DNA of 64,000 nt from RGIG9151 sp963635575 (GCA_963635575.1 CAVHFU010000003.1:1-64000), one strand, 5' to 3'. Positions 53,793 to 63,088 are shown, numbered from the stretch's first letter. Program-made: numbers and translations. Notes: generated from the sequence alone by a model not told the origin.

Positions 53793-54827
53793 TCATTTTT
53801 CCAAATATGGCCTTATCATTCTAAAAATCTTCTCATCAGCATTTTCCTTTTTTATATCATTTGGTCGCTTTTTGTTTTTAAGCATTTTTTCTATTAAAGA
53901 ATTCAACTTTTTCGCGTTCAAATCCTTTTCAAGCAACATAATTCCACCACCATTTTCTTCAAAAGCCCTTGCGTTACACTCTTGATGGTTTTCAGCAGCA
54001 GTCGGAAGTGGAATTAAAATCCCAGGCATTCCGGCAGCCTCTAATTCACTTATCGTAAGTGCTCCTGCCCTAGCAACTACAAGTGAAACTCTAGAATACA
54101 TATATGGCATATTATTTATGTATGGAAGTAACTCAACTTTCCTCAAGTCTTTTATTTGACTTTTAACAGAGTCAAAATTTTTTTCGCCAGTTGCATAAAT
54201 TAACTTATATTCAAATTTATAATTATTAACTAAGTCAATTATCGTATCATTTATAGCTTTTGCGCCTTGACTCCCGCCAAAAACCAACACTGTATTATTC
54301 TCATCAGTTTTCTTCACACCAAAAAAATCTTGGCTCACAGGATTCCCCGTTACAAAAACAAACTTGCTCTTAAACTCTTTTTTAGTTCCTTCAAAACCTA
54401 AAGCAATTCCATCAGCAAATTTTCCTATAAACTTATTTGTTTTTCCTGCAATAGAATTACTTTCATGAATAAACACCGGTATCCCAAGTATTTTTTTAGC
54501 TACAAACAGAACTGGTGCACAAACATACCCACCCATTCCAATTACTACTTTAGGCTTTAATTCCTTTAGTAACTTACGAGCCTCGCATATTCCTCTAGTA
54601 TTAGCAAATATAGACTTTGCAAGTTTTATTGGATTTTTAGATAATCCTTTAGAGTGGATAAACTTAATATCATATCCAGCTTTTGGCACCAATTTTCCTT
54701 CCAAGCCATACTCAGTACCTATAAAAGTAATTTTTGCGTCAGGATAATATTTTTTTATTATGTTAGCAATAGAAATTCCGGGATTTATATGACCGGCAGT
54801 CCCTCCGGCTGCAATAACAACATTCAT
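53793..54827 (-). CDS. murG: UDP-GlcNAc:undecaprenyl-PP-MurNAc-pentapeptide N-acetylglucosaminyltransferase
   Basis: MurG makes lipid II at the inner face of the membrane. The 344-residue GT28 enzyme has the GGTAGHINPG loop at the N terminus, GMGGYVCAPV, FGGSQGAKAIN and RAGALTISELEAAGMPGILIPLP motifs. The ATG at 54827 follows GGAG by 9 bases; an earlier in-frame start has none. It is outside a dcw cluster, downstream of the trxA terminator. Confidence 0.97.
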   Translation of the reverse strand: MNVVIAAGGTAGHINPGISIANIIKKYYPDAKITFIGTEYGLEGKLVPKAGYDIKFIHSKGLSKNPIKLAKSIFANTRGICEARKLLKELKPKVVIGMGGYVCAPVLFVAKKILGIPVFIHESNSIAGKTNKFIGKFADGIALGFEGTKKEFKSKFVFVTGNPVSQDFFGVKKTDENNTVLVFGGSQGAKAINDTIIDLVNNYKFEYKLIYATGEKNFDSVKSQIKDLRKVELLPYINNMPYMYSRVSLVVARAGALTISELEAAGMPGILIPLPTAAENHQECNARAFEENGGGIMLLEKDLNAKKLNSLIEKMLKNKKRPNDIKKENADEKIFRMIRPYLEK

Positions 54828-54852
54828 TTCACTATTCTCCTTTAAATACTTC

Positions 54853-54894
54853 AAAACGCATTAGTCTTATGTATCTCGAAAACTAATGCGTTTT
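54853..54894 (-). terminator. Terminator of trxA
   Basis: A 13-bp perfect stem pairs 54853-54865 with 54882-54894, with a T-run on the minus strand, between trxA and murG. Confidence 0.82.
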
Positions 54895-54908
54895 TTGCCA
54901 ATTACAAA

Positions 54909-55232
54909 CTATAATACATTCTTTATCATATTCTGATATTCTTCTTTAGTTCTAACTCCAACAGCCTTGTCAATAACCTCACCATTTTTCACTATCATAA
55001 CAGTAGGTATACTCATAATTTTATATTGTGTAGCCACATCAGGTACTTCATCAACATTTAACTTGCAAATTGGCATTTGACCGTCAAATTCATCTGCAAG
55101 TGACTCAATAACCGGGCTAACCATTTTGCAAGGTCCACACCAAGTAGCCCAAAAGTCAACAACAACCAGTTTGTCCGTGTTAATAAAGCTCGCGTAATTT
55201 TCATTCGTCAAATTAATAATTTTATCTCCCAT
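54909..55232 (-). CDS. trxA: Thioredoxin
   Basis: This small cytosolic disulfide reductase has 107 residues, with the classic active site WATWCGPCK (Cys32 and Cys35) and the cis-Pro segment MSIPTVMI. The ATG at 55232 follows AAAGGA. It is downstream of the TPR protein gene (31 bases) and upstream of its own terminator. Confidence 0.96.
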   Translation of the reverse strand: MGDKIINLTNENYASFINTDKLVVVDFWATWCGPCKMVSPVIESLADEFDGQMPICKLNVDEVPDVATQYKIMSIPTVMIVKNGEVIDKAVGVRTKEEYQNMIKNVL

Positions 55233-55263
55233 TACCATCAATCCTTTCTTTTGTATCTAAAAT

Positions 55264-56943
55264 TTAGTCTGAAATTAAAGCCTTAAAATCATTCATATTT
55301 TTCATAAAGTCGAAGGCTCCATCATTTCTAATTCTTTGTTTATATGCAGGATTTAATTTCACAGCCTGTGTTAAATTCTCCATAACCTTAGCGTATTCCT
55401 TCCTATATGCATATATTCTGGAAATATTATAATATGGGTTTGGATATTCAGGGTTTACTCTTATAGCCTTTATATAATTCTCCTCAGCAACAGAATATTC
55501 TTCTTTTATAACTGCAATTTGGCCTAATCCGAAATATGCTTCCGCAAGTTCTGAATTCTTTAATGTTGCAATTGTAAAATACTTCTTTGCGTTTTCGTAG
55601 TCCTTCATTTCCATATAAGCAATAGCGGCATTAAAATATAATTCATAATTATCTGGGTCATACTTAATAGCATTTTCACAAACATTCACAGCAGCATTTC
55701 TGTTTCCGCTTCCACAATATAATATAGCTAACATATTAGAAGCAGACGTATAGTCATGTTTTAGTTCAAGTGTTCTGTTAAGTTCATCAATAGCCAAGGC
55801 CTTTTCATCAGCCTTTTCCAAAGAAAGTGCTAAATTATAATGGAACCTATAATCATTCGGATTAATTTCGATAGCATTTCTAAATGTATTTATAGATTCA
55901 GTAGTCTTATCTGTTTCGTATAAAAGTATTCCCATATTATAGTATAATAATGCATTATTAGGGTCTAGTCTTATAGCCTTTCTGTAGTTAACAATAGCCT
56001 TGTCATACTCTTTCTTAAATGCGAGCAATGTACCAATTTTCCCATAACTTGCAAAATCTTCCGGCTCATACTCAGATAATTTTTCATACATCTTAGCAGC
56101 CTCTTCATATCTCTTTAAATTCTCTAAAATTATTGCAAGAGGTTTATAAACCAAAATCCAGTTAGACTTAGCTTCTCCGGCTTTTTTGAAGTTTTCAACT
56201 GCAAGTTCAGGTTTATTCCAACAAGCAAAAGCCAATGCCAAGTTATAATAAACATCAAATTTTTCAATTCCCTGAATAATAACTTTAGCTCTATCAAAAG
56301 CAATAGACGCACTTGAATCTCCATCAATTTCTTGATTTTCAAGTAGCTCTGCCGCTCTTAAAAATCTTACAGTAGCTTGTTCGTAATTTGCATTTTTCAT
56401 ATATATAACACCGGCATTAAACAATATAATCGGATTTTCATTAAATAATGCTTCAGCACCGTTATATATCTCCAAAGCCTCTTTGTATTCTCCTTTTTCC
56501 GCTAAACTTTCAGCCTTAGTAAATCTATCTTTTAATTGAACAAAAATATCTTCCTCATTTAGCTTATTCCACTTAACAATATCAGCCGGATCTTTAGGAT
56601 CTAGCATAGGGATTTTGTTGTAGTATTCGTTAACCATACCTTTTTCAAAAATATTTCCTCCAGGTCCAAGCAATCCCATAATATTATTTCTTATCATTCC
56701 AAAATAATCATTAAAAAATACAAGACTCGGAATCACTATTCCCAACACAGCCGAAATGATCTCAAACAAATAATTTCCATAATAAACTCCATTAAATAAG
56801 TTTAGCACATTAAAAGTCACAGCCACAACTTCTCCACCGGCAACAACTAAATACGCCTCTTTACGTTTGGTTATATAGGATTTAATTGTGTATACCAAAA
56901 ACAAAACAGCTAAAATGTTATAGATTATTCTTTCAATAATCAT
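55264..56943 (-). CDS. Membrane-anchored tetratricopeptide-repeat protein
   Basis: The 559-residue protein has three hydrophobic segments in its first 90 residues, a short linker, and then about ten TPR units (about 135-550). These have typical endings such as AIRLDPNNALLYYNMGILLYE and AIEINPNDYRFHYNLA. TPR arrays act as scaffolds for protein complexes. It follows ricT by 21 bases and precedes trxA. No specific partner can be named. Confidence 0.88.
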   Translation of the reverse strand: MIIERIIYNILAVLFLVYTIKSYITKRKEAYLVVAGGEVVAVTFNVLNLFNGVYYGNYLFEIISAVLGIVIPSLVFFNDYFGMIRNNIMGLLGPGGNIFEKGMVNEYYNKIPMLDPKDPADIVKWNKLNEEDIFVQLKDRFTKAESLAEKGEYKEALEIYNGAEALFNENPIILFNAGVIYMKNANYEQATVRFLRAAELLENQEIDGDSSASIAFDRAKVIIQGIEKFDVYYNLALAFACWNKPELAVENFKKAGEAKSNWILVYKPLAIILENLKRYEEAAKMYEKLSEYEPEDFASYGKIGTLLAFKKEYDKAIVNYRKAIRLDPNNALLYYNMGILLYETDKTTESINTFRNAIEINPNDYRFHYNLALSLEKADEKALAIDELNRTLELKHDYTSASNMLAILYCGSGNRNAAVNVCENAIKYDPDNYELYFNAAIAYMEMKDYENAKKYFTIATLKNSELAEAYFGLGQIAVIKEEYSVAEENYIKAIRVNPEYPNPYYNISRIYAYRKEYAKVMENLTQAVKLNPAYKQRIRNDGAFDFMKNMNDFKALISD

Positions 56944-56964
56944 CTACTATCCCTCCAAAATCCA

Positions 56965-57831
56965 CTAATCTTCTAATTTCTTCAACTCTTCTGTATCCTC
57001 TGCCACATTTTTTTCATAAACAGCTTTTATAACTTTAACATCACTAGCCTTAAAAGTTTCAAAATCTACATCATCATCTTTATCATTTAGCTTAACCTTT
57101 ATTTCTTCCTTCAGAATATTTGAAGAAACAACAGTTCCATCTCCCATTGGCGTAGAAACAATTGAACCAACTTTAGGCACTCTTTTAACCTTTTCTTCGT
57201 ATCCGCATTGCTCATAAGCCAAACAACACATAAGTCTCCCACAAAAACCTGAAATCTTAGTAGGATTTAATGATAAAGACTGGTCTTTCGCCATTTTTAT
57301 TGAAACAGGTTGAAAATCACTTAAGAACTTATGACAGCAAAACTCTCTGCCACAATGTCCTAAACCTCCAATCATTTTAGCCTCATCTCTAACACCAATT
57401 TGTCTAAGCTCTATACGAGTCTTAAAAATTGCAGCCAAGTCTTTAACTAACTCTCTAAAATCAATTCTTCCGTCTGCCGAAAAATAAAATATAACCTTGC
57501 TGTTATCAAATGTATATTCTGCCTCAATAAACTTCATATTAAGCTTATGTTCTTTAGCTTTTTTAACACAAATTTCAAAAGCTTCCTTTTCCTTTTTCTT
57601 ATTCTCTTCGTTTTTCTTATAATCTTCAGGAGTTGCTACTCTAATAATACTTTTTAAAGGATTTTGCAAATTCTCTTCCATAACCTCTTTATTAGCAAGA
57701 CTTATATACCCAAATTCCAATCCTCGAACTGTTTCAACAATTACAGCAGTTCCTTTTTCTATTTGAAGTTTATTAGGATTAAAATAATATGTCTTCCCTT
57801 TTTCTTTAAACTTAACACCCACAATATTCAT
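56965..57831 (-). CDS. ricT: PSP1-domain protein RicT (YaaT)
   Basis: RicT, with RicA and RicF, forms an iron-sulfur complex that in Bacillus supports RNase Y-dependent mRNA maturation and the Spo0A phosphorelay. The 288-residue protein shows the PSP1 domain with conserved GHCGREFCC and ISGFCGRLMCCLAYE cysteine motifs (about residues 155-205). The gene order ricT-holB-yaaR/tmk is conserved across Firmicutes. The C terminus is charged. Confidence 0.93.
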   Translation of the reverse strand: MNIVGVKFKEKGKTYYFNPNKLQIEKGTAVIVETVRGLEFGYISLANKEVMEENLQNPLKSIIRVATPEDYKKNEENKKKEKEAFEICVKKAKEHKLNMKFIEAEYTFDNSKVIFYFSADGRIDFRELVKDLAAIFKTRIELRQIGVRDEAKMIGGLGHCGREFCCHKFLSDFQPVSIKMAKDQSLSLNPTKISGFCGRLMCCLAYEQCGYEEKVKRVPKVGSIVSTPMGDGTVVSSNILKEEIKVKLNDKDDDVDFETFKASDVKVIKAVYEKNVAEDTEELKKLED

Positions 57832-57867
57832 ATATTAGTTTTCCTTTCTAGCCACTAAGCTTCCGAT

Positions 57868-58602
57868 TTAACAATCCTTAAAGGACAACAGCATCTCATC
57901 AATAGCCATTGAGAAATTACAATTTCCGCTTATTCTACGCTCCGCCAAATCTATTATCGGAACATATTTTGCAACAGAAATTATATCACTGTTTCCACCA
58001 TCCCGCAACACATTTTTATCACTCATTATTTTCTCATCACAATATTTCATCATTTCGTGCAAAATCTCAATAACATTATCCTTATTCTTTTCAAAATACT
58101 CAGAAAACTTTAGAATATCAATTACACTCTTACTTCCAATTGAGTCAATTATATTTTTAACATCAGAGTCAATGTGTATCCCATCTTCCGACTTTATCCT
58201 AATTCTCTTAACCCTAGAACGTATTGTATTTATAACACTGTATATTGAAGATGAAATAAGTATAATGACCGCATAATTAGGCGGTTCTTCTAAAGTTTTT
58301 AGCAAACAATTTTGAGCAGAAATATTTAGTTTCTCCGCATAAGGTATAATATAGACCTTTTTGGGGCACATAAGAGGCTTTATCGCAACATCTTTCTGTA
58401 AATCCCTTATACTCTCCACCTTTATAGTTTTCTCCTCAGTTAAGAAAATAGTACAATCAGGATTGTTATCGATAGACTTCCCTAGAATTTCACTTGCAAA
58501 TGACCTTGCCTCTTCTAGGGCTTTTTTTTCATCATTACATTCTAAAAAATATGCATGATTAATGTTTCCGTTATTTATATCATTCTTCAACTCATTTATC
58601 AT
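57868..58602 (-). CDS. holB: DNA polymerase III delta-prime subunit
   Basis: HolB is part of the clamp-loader complex. The 244-residue protein shows the AAA+-like delta-prime pattern with INHAYFLE near the start, VYIIPYAEKLNISAQNCLLKTLEEPP (sensor region) and TIRSRVKRI (SRC-like motif without Cys). It is shorter than usual (about 320), with a reduced C-terminal collar. The ATG at 58602 has AAAGGTG 6 bases upstream. Confidence 0.9.
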   Translation of the reverse strand: MINELKNDINNGNINHAYFLECNDEKKALEEARSFASEILGKSIDNNPDCTIFLTEEKTIKVESIRDLQKDVAIKPLMCPKKVYIIPYAEKLNISAQNCLLKTLEEPPNYAVIILISSSIYSVINTIRSRVKRIRIKSEDGIHIDSDVKNIIDSIGSKSVIDILKFSEYFEKNKDNVIEILHEMMKYCDEKIMSDKNVLRDGGNSDIISVAKYVPIIDLAERRISGNCNFSMAIDEMLLSFKDC

Positions 58603-58616
58603 TTTTCTCACCTTTG

Positions 58617-59066
58617 CTACATCAGTAAATCAACCAACATTCCTTGAAGACCACTAATTTTTTCAACAATCTTCAATCTATCTTTTTCCGAATTCATCAT
58701 TTCCTGTGTCAAGCTTTCTAGCTCTTCATCAACCTTTTTAACAATTCCCATCACCTTATAAGAACCATCCCTGCCAAACTTACTTTCTTTAGAATATTTA
58801 TAAGAAAACCTAACAGTATGTTCCAAAAAATCTTTTATCATAGTTTTATACTCTATTAAATCCCGCAACTCCATTTTTTCTTTAACGAACTTGCCCTTTT
58901 CAGCAATATCTTTTAATTTCTTTTCCAGTTGTTCTCTTTCATTATCCCTTTCAAACCCACCAAGATTATCAGAAAAACTTCCACCGGTAGACTTTCTTAC
59001 TTTGCCGTTTCCGGTTCCTGTATGGCTAATCGCAGAAGACGTCAAACCTACACCATTTATTTTCAA
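58617..59066 (-). CDS. yaaR: DUF327 family protein (YaaR)
   Basis: The 149-residue protein is a mostly helical DUF327/YaaR member with the KDFLEHTVRFSYKYSKESKFGRDGSYKV core and an N-terminal polar region. The function is unknown. The start is taken as TTG at 59066, because AGGAGGAG lies directly upstream; the longer frame would overlap the divergent tmk promoter. It is next to holB, as in other Firmicutes. Confidence 0.8.
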   Translation of the reverse strand: MKINGVGLTSSAISHTGTGNGKVRKSTGGSFSDNLGGFERDNEREQLEKKLKDIAEKGKFVKEKMELRDLIEYKTMIKDFLEHTVRFSYKYSKESKFGRDGSYKVMGIVKKVDEELESLTQEMMNSEKDRLKIVEKISGLQGMLVDLLM

Positions 59067-59093
59067 ATTTAACTCCTCCTCACAATTAATTTC

Positions 59094-59122
59094 TTTACAA
59101 ATCGACATTGATATTGTATCAT
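59094..59122 (+). promoter_or_regulatory. Promoter of tmk
   Basis: TTTACA (59094-59099), a 17-base spacer and TATCAT (59117-59122) lie 49 bases before the tmk ATG and are divergent from yaaR. Confidence 0.5.
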
Positions 59123-59171
59123 ACATATGAAATATAAACAAGGAAAAATATTTTGGAAAGGATATGAAAAT

Positions 59172-59843
59172 ATGGGAAAAATCATAGTCATAGAGGGGTT
59201 AGACGGCTCCGGCAAACAGACCCAATCTGAAAGATTATATAATAGATTAATTGCCGAAGGATATAATGTAAAAAAAATAGCTTATCCTAGATATGAAAAT
59301 CCATCATCATCTCTAGTAAAAATGTATTTGTCAGGCGAATTCGGTAAAGACGCAAACGAAATAAGTCCTTATATCTCCTCTACTTTTTTTGCAGTAGACA
59401 GATATGCCTCATATAAGCAAGACTACGAAGAATTTTATAAAAATGGCGGAATTCTTATACTAGACAGATATGTAACAGCCAATATGGTACATCAATCCGG
59501 GAAAATAAATGACCCAAACGAAAAAGAAAAGTTTTTAACCTGGCTTTCCGACTTTGAATACGGACTATTTGGAATACCCAAGCCGGACAAAGTGTTTTTC
59601 TTAAACATACCTCCAAAGGTTAGTCAAATGTTAATGAGAAATCGGGAAAACAAGTTCTCTCACGAAAAAGAAAAAGACATACATGAATCAAACGAGTCTT
59701 ATTTAAATAAAGCCTATGACAATGCTTGTTACTTAATAAATAAATATAATTGGGACGAGATTAATTGTACAGAAGACGGCAAATTAAGAACAATTGAAGA
59801 CATAAATGAAGAAATCTATAAAAAAGCAAAAGAAATATTGTAA
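59172..59843 (+). CDS. tmk: Thymidylate kinase
   Basis: Tmk phosphorylates dTMP to dTDP. The 223-residue protein has the P-loop EGLDGSGKQTQ, the DR(Y) motif in LILDRYVTANM and a lid region around RNRENKFSHEKEKDIHE. The sequence is of the longer, divergent thymidylate kinase type rather than the E. coli type. The ATG at 59172 is preferred because AAAGGA lies just upstream; a longer frame from 59127 has no ribosome site. It is divergent from yaaR and convergent with sigF. Confidence 0.93.
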   Translation: MGKIIVIEGLDGSGKQTQSERLYNRLIAEGYNVKKIAYPRYENPSSSLVKMYLSGEFGKDANEISPYISSTFFAVDRYASYKQDYEEFYKNGGILILDRYVTANMVHQSGKINDPNEKEKFLTWLSDFEYGLFGIPKPDKVFFLNIPPKVSQMLMRNRENKFSHEKEKDIHESNESYLNKAYDNACYLINKYNWDEINCTEDGKLRTIEDINEEIYKKAKEIL

Positions 59844-59865
59844 AAGGTGGCTTATGCCACCTTTT
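59842..59865. terminator. Bidirectional terminator tmk / sigF
   Basis: A perfect 10-bp stem (59842-59851 with 59856-59865) with a TTAT loop overlaps the stop codons of both convergent genes. Confidence 0.85.
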
Positions 59866-60586
59866 ATTCTGCCATTTTTGTTCTCATGTCGTCTAAAATT
59901 CGTTTTTCCATTCGTGAAACTTGTACCTGAGAAATTCCAAGCATATCCGCTACTCTCATTTGGGTAGCCCCCTTAAAATATCTCATAGTTATAAGTTGCT
60001 GTTCTTTAGGCTTTAACTCAGACACCAATTGCTTTAATACGATTTTCTCAAATTCCTTATTACTAGAATCCATATCATCACACAACTTGTCAATTAAATA
60101 AATAGGATTTTTGTCATTTTCATTAACAATTGCATTTAATGATTCTGCCGGGTGCATCGCTTCTAGAGCCATAATTATTTCGTCTTCTGAAATTTTTAAA
60201 CGTTCAGACAATTCAGCAACAGTAGGTTCTACACCATTTTTCGCAAAAAAGAAATCTATAGCAAGCCTTATTTTTCCTGCCGTTTCCTTTAATGAACGAC
60301 TCACCTTAACCAAGCCGTCATCTCTTAAAAATCTTCTAATTTCCCCCATAATGAGTGGCACAGCATATGTAGAAAACTGAGTATTAAAAGAAGTATCAAA
60401 CTTGCGGATAGCTTTAATAAGCCCTATACTGCCTATTTGATATAAATCCTCTTTTTCGTACCCTCTATTCATAAATCTTTTAACTACGCTCCAAACAAGG
60501 CCCGAATTTTTTTCCACTAATAAATTCATTGCCTCTTGTGAGTTACATTGTGCCTTCAAAATTAATTCTTCATTTGTAAATTCCAT
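59864..60586 (-). CDS. sigF: Forespore-specific sigma factor F
   Basis: This sigma factor is active in the forespore after SpoIIE/SpoIIAA counteract SpoIIAB. The 240-residue protein contains region 2 (EDLYQIGSIGLIKAIRKFD...QFSTYAVPLIMGEIRRFLRDDG), region 3 and region 4 (QMRVADMLGISQVQVSRMEKRIL), as in sigma-F/G. The ATG at 60586 follows AAAGGA by 6 bases. It is the last gene of the spoIIAA-spoIIAB-sigF operon. Confidence 0.96.
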   Translation of the reverse strand: MEFTNEELILKAQCNSQEAMNLLVEKNSGLVWSVVKRFMNRGYEKEDLYQIGSIGLIKAIRKFDTSFNTQFSTYAVPLIMGEIRRFLRDDGLVKVSRSLKETAGKIRLAIDFFFAKNGVEPTVAELSERLKISEDEIIMALEAMHPAESLNAIVNENDKNPIYLIDKLCDDMDSSNKEFEKIVLKQLVSELKPKEQQLITMRYFKGATQMRVADMLGISQVQVSRMEKRILDDMRTKMAE

Positions 60587-60653
60587 AATTATTCCTTTCT
60601 CTTTCGTAACCATGTGGAACTAATATCCACAACATCCTCTATCATTCTACTTC

Positions 60654-61121
60654 TTACATAGCTCTTTCTTTTTCTTTATGCATTAAACCTTGTGTGTTTT
60701 TCTTTATCCTTTTATTCATAGTAACGCTTGTACCTTTATTTAGTTCTGATTTTACTATAAGTTTATCCATAAAACTTTCCATAATAGTAAATCCCATTCC
60801 GGAACGTTCTAAATCAGGTTTAGTCGTATAAAGAGGTTCTTTTGCTTTATTTATATCTGCTATTCCTTTACCTTTATCTTTTATTTGAATAGTTACCATA
60901 TCACCTTTTATTTGTGCCGAAATGCTTATCATTCCGAGCTCGTCATCATAAGCATGTACAATAGAATTAGTAACTGCCTCTGATACTGCCGTTTTTATTT
61001 CCGATAACTCCTCTATTGTAGGGTCTAATTGTGAAACAAAAGAAGCAACTGCTACTCTTGCAAACCCTTCATTATTAGACTTACTTAAAAATTCCAACTT
61101 CATAATATTATCGTATCCCAT
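60654..61121 (-). CDS. spoIIAB: Anti-sigma F factor and kinase SpoIIAB
   Basis: SpoIIAB binds sigma-F and phosphorylates SpoIIAA. The 155-residue GHKL kinase has the family start KLEFLSKSNNEGFARVAVASF, the N-box EIKTAVSEAVTNSIVHAY, the G1 box IKDKGKGI and the G2 region ERSGMGFTIMESFMD. It starts one base after the spoIIAA stop, so translation is probably coupled. The C-terminal tail is slightly longer than in Bacillus. Confidence 0.97.
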   Translation of the reverse strand: MGYDNIMKLEFLSKSNNEGFARVAVASFVSQLDPTIEELSEIKTAVSEAVTNSIVHAYDDELGMISISAQIKGDMVTIQIKDKGKGIADINKAKEPLYTTKPDLERSGMGFTIMESFMDKLIVKSELNKGTSVTMNKRIKKNTQGLMHKEKERAM

Positions 61122-61122
61122 T

Positions 61123-61473
61123 CTATACCCTCACTTTCATCTTTTGTAATGCTATTTCTGTATTCTCATATTCATCTAATATCCTAAATATTCCAGACAT
61201 TTTAAATATCTTTCTCACCGTCGGCTTTAATTTTACCACACTAACAATTCCACCTTTTTTCGTAATCGCTTTATATCTTCCCATAATAAGTCCAAGTCCT
61301 GAGCTATCCATAAAGTTAACTCCATCGAAGTCAAAAATAAGTCTTTTCGCCCCTCTAAATTCAATTGCTAAATCTAACTTGTCCCTTATCTTTTCACAAG
61401 TGTGGTGATCTATTTCTTCATTTATTTTTACAATTATAGTCCTACTTTCATTTATAAAGTCTATACTTACCAT
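61123..61473 (-). CDS. spoIIAA: Anti-anti-sigma F factor SpoIIAA
   Basis: The 116-residue STAS protein is the substrate of SpoIIAB and SpoIIE. The regulatory Ser lies in FMDSSGLGLIMGRYK, the exact SpoIIAA signature. It is the first gene of the operon, with a strong GGAGGAGG ribosome site and a sigma-H-type promoter upstream. Confidence 0.97.
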   Translation of the reverse strand: MVSIDFINESRTIIVKINEEIDHHTCEKIRDKLDLAIEFRGAKRLIFDFDGVNFMDSSGLGLIMGRYKAITKKGGIVSVVKLKPTVRKIFKMSGIFRILDEYENTEIALQKMKVRV

Positions 61474-61497
61474 TTTTATCCTCCTCCCGAAGTTCTA

Positions 61498-61531
61498 ATT
61501 CTCTCTATAGTTAGGGTTCTCCTCTGTCGAA
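61498..61531 (-). promoter_or_regulatory. Sigma-H promoter with Spo0A box for the spoIIA operon
   Basis: On the minus strand, AGAGGAGAA (61517-61525), a 12-base spacer and AGAGAAT (61498-61504) match the sigma-H consensus RNAGGAWWW-N12-RNNGAAT with one mismatch. A core 0A box TGTCGAA (+ strand, 61525-61531) touches the -35. A weaker TGTCGAT lies at 61554-61560. This is the known Bacillus arrangement of spoIIA. Confidence 0.75.
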
Positions 61532-61661
61532 ACAAGGCAAAAATTAGTAATATATCGACATTTATTTTTTCTTCACATTTTATTAAATTCCTTCCTTAAT
61601 TGCTTAATTTCACATATTTTTCACATTTTTAGAGGGCAAAAAAAATTATCGTAAAAATCAC

Positions 61662-61690
61662 TTGTATATTCTATTTTTTTTGTGTAAAAT
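61662..61690 (+). promoter_or_regulatory. Promoter of the WG-repeat gene
   Basis: TTGTAT (61662-61667), a 17-base spacer and TAAAAT (61685-61690) lie 37 bases before the ATG. Confidence 0.5.
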
Positions 61691-61727
61691 TACTAAGTGG
61701 TATGATTTTATGAAAGGTGGTTTATTT

Positions 61728-62621
61728 ATGTCAGTTGTTTCGCCTGAGCAGTTTGCAATGCTTAAATTTGCAAATAAAGACTTCAAAAACATAAAGAAAT
61801 ACTATAGAAAATTTCACGATATAAATTCCAAAAAATATCTTGCAGTATATAAACAAGGGCTTTATGGAATACTTGACGTTGAAACCGAGAAGCTTGTTGT
61901 TCCTTATAGATACCAAAAAATATGTGATTTTAAAGATGGCTTTGCTTGGGTAAAAGCTAAAAATAAATGGGGTTTTATAAATAAAAATTTAGTTGAAGTT
62001 GTTTCGCCTAAGTATTTAGACGCATTCGGCCTTGATAACGGTAATTTCCAACTAGGTATAATTCATTGTGTCGGTAATTCTCAAATCACAAATGACCTTA
62101 CTAAACTTACTGAATGGTACAAGGAAAATCGTAGAAAAAACCCTCCTATTCTATATAATAGAATTCAAGGTTTTAGTGAAGGGCTTACCCCTATTAAGCT
62201 TAGAAAAAAATGGGGATTTATCGATACGGAAGGAAATATAGTTATAAAATCCAGATTCGATTATGTAAAACCTTTTTCTTATGGAATATCTGCCGTCTGC
62301 CAAAACGGCAAATGGGGATTCATAGATAAAACAGGAAAATTTGTTGTAAAGCCTCAATACGCAGACTGTACTTCTTTTATGAAGCCTTCTCAATCTCTTG
62401 TAAAAATGGAATTAAAACGCCCTAGTCACAATATAATCTTGAATTACATTTATAGTATGTTTAAAAAAATATATGTACCTACCGGAGATGTGCCATTTGC
62501 GCAAGTTGAAATTCCTTCCGAAGAAATAGGAAAAGTAAAAATTGCTTGTATCGGGCTAACAGGAGAACGATTAAAAAGGAGTGCAAAAAAAGATATCGAA
62601 ATTCATGCAGAAATATACTAA
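61728..62621 (+). CDS. WG-repeat protein
   Basis: The 297-residue cytoplasmic protein has several WG (KWG) repeats of the form KWGFINK, KWGFIDTEGNIVI and KWGFIDKTGKFVV, spaced about 40-50 residues, plus degenerate copies (GLYGILDVE). WG repeats fold as beta units that may bind proteins; the role is unknown. The start is at 61728, because AAAGGTGG lies before it and the promoter would be inside the longer frame. It is divergent from the spoIIA operon. Confidence 0.85.
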   Translation: MSVVSPEQFAMLKFANKDFKNIKKYYRKFHDINSKKYLAVYKQGLYGILDVETEKLVVPYRYQKICDFKDGFAWVKAKNKWGFINKNLVEVVSPKYLDAFGLDNGNFQLGIIHCVGNSQITNDLTKLTEWYKENRRKNPPILYNRIQGFSEGLTPIKLRKKWGFIDTEGNIVIKSRFDYVKPFSYGISAVCQNGKWGFIDKTGKFVVKPQYADCTSFMKPSQSLVKMELKRPSHNIILNYIYSMFKKIYVPTGDVPFAQVEIPSEEIGKVKIACIGLTGERLKRSAKKDIEIHAEIY

Positions 62622-62648
62622 AAAGGGTGTCCGGTTGGACATCCTTTT
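62621..62648. terminator. Terminator WG-repeat gene / CBS gene
   Basis: A 12-bp stem with one G-T pair (62621-62632 with 62637-62648) is closed by a GGTT loop and has T-rich ends. It lies between convergent genes. Confidence 0.75.
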
Positions 62649-62650
62649 AT

Positions 62651-63088
62651 TCAATTCCACTTATCTATTTCTCTGTCCTCACAAATATCGCATAAGCATT
62701 GAGATACCTCTATATCAAAATCACAATCAAGTGCAATATCACCTAGAGATACTAACCCTACTAATTTATCATTCTCAACTATCGGTAATCTTCTTACTTG
62801 CCAATCAGACATAATTTCACAAGCTTCATCTAATGACATATCCGGTCTTCCTGTTTTAACCCCCGATGTCATTATATCTTTTACCATTGTAGTTTCAGGA
62901 TCCTTACCCTCTGCAATATTTCTAACAACAATATCTCTGTCTGTAACTAGCCCCAAAAGCGTTTGATTATCATTGCAAACAGGCACAACGCCAACATCAT
63001 ACTTTTGCATTATTTCTGCCGCTTTTTTCAAATCAGTATTAGGTGTTACCCATTTTAAATTTGTATTCATAATTTCTTTTATTTTCAT
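62651..63088 (-). CDS. CBS-domain pair protein
   Basis: The 145-residue protein consists of two CBS motifs (about 8-58 and 72-122) with TLLGLVTDRDIVVR and KLVGLVSLGDIAL ends, which form a nucleotide-binding Bateman module. A short Cys-containing tail (CLCDICED) follows. Such stand-alone proteins are thought to sense adenine nucleotides; no partner can be named. A GGAGG ribosome site precedes the ATG. Confidence 0.9.
   Translation of the reverse strand: MKIKEIMNTNLKWVTPNTDLKKAAEIMQKYDVGVVPVCNDNQTLLGLVTDRDIVVRNIAEGKDPETTMVKDIMTSGVKTGRPDMSLDEACEIMSDWQVRRLPIVENDKLVGLVSLGDIALDCDFDIEVSQCLCDICEDREIDKWN

Noticed and set aside
61571..61597. Alternative sigma-H promoter (AAGGAAGGAATT / TGTGAAG) for spoIIA
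   Set aside because: The spacing is wrong and the -10 poor; the site at 61498-61525 fits far better.
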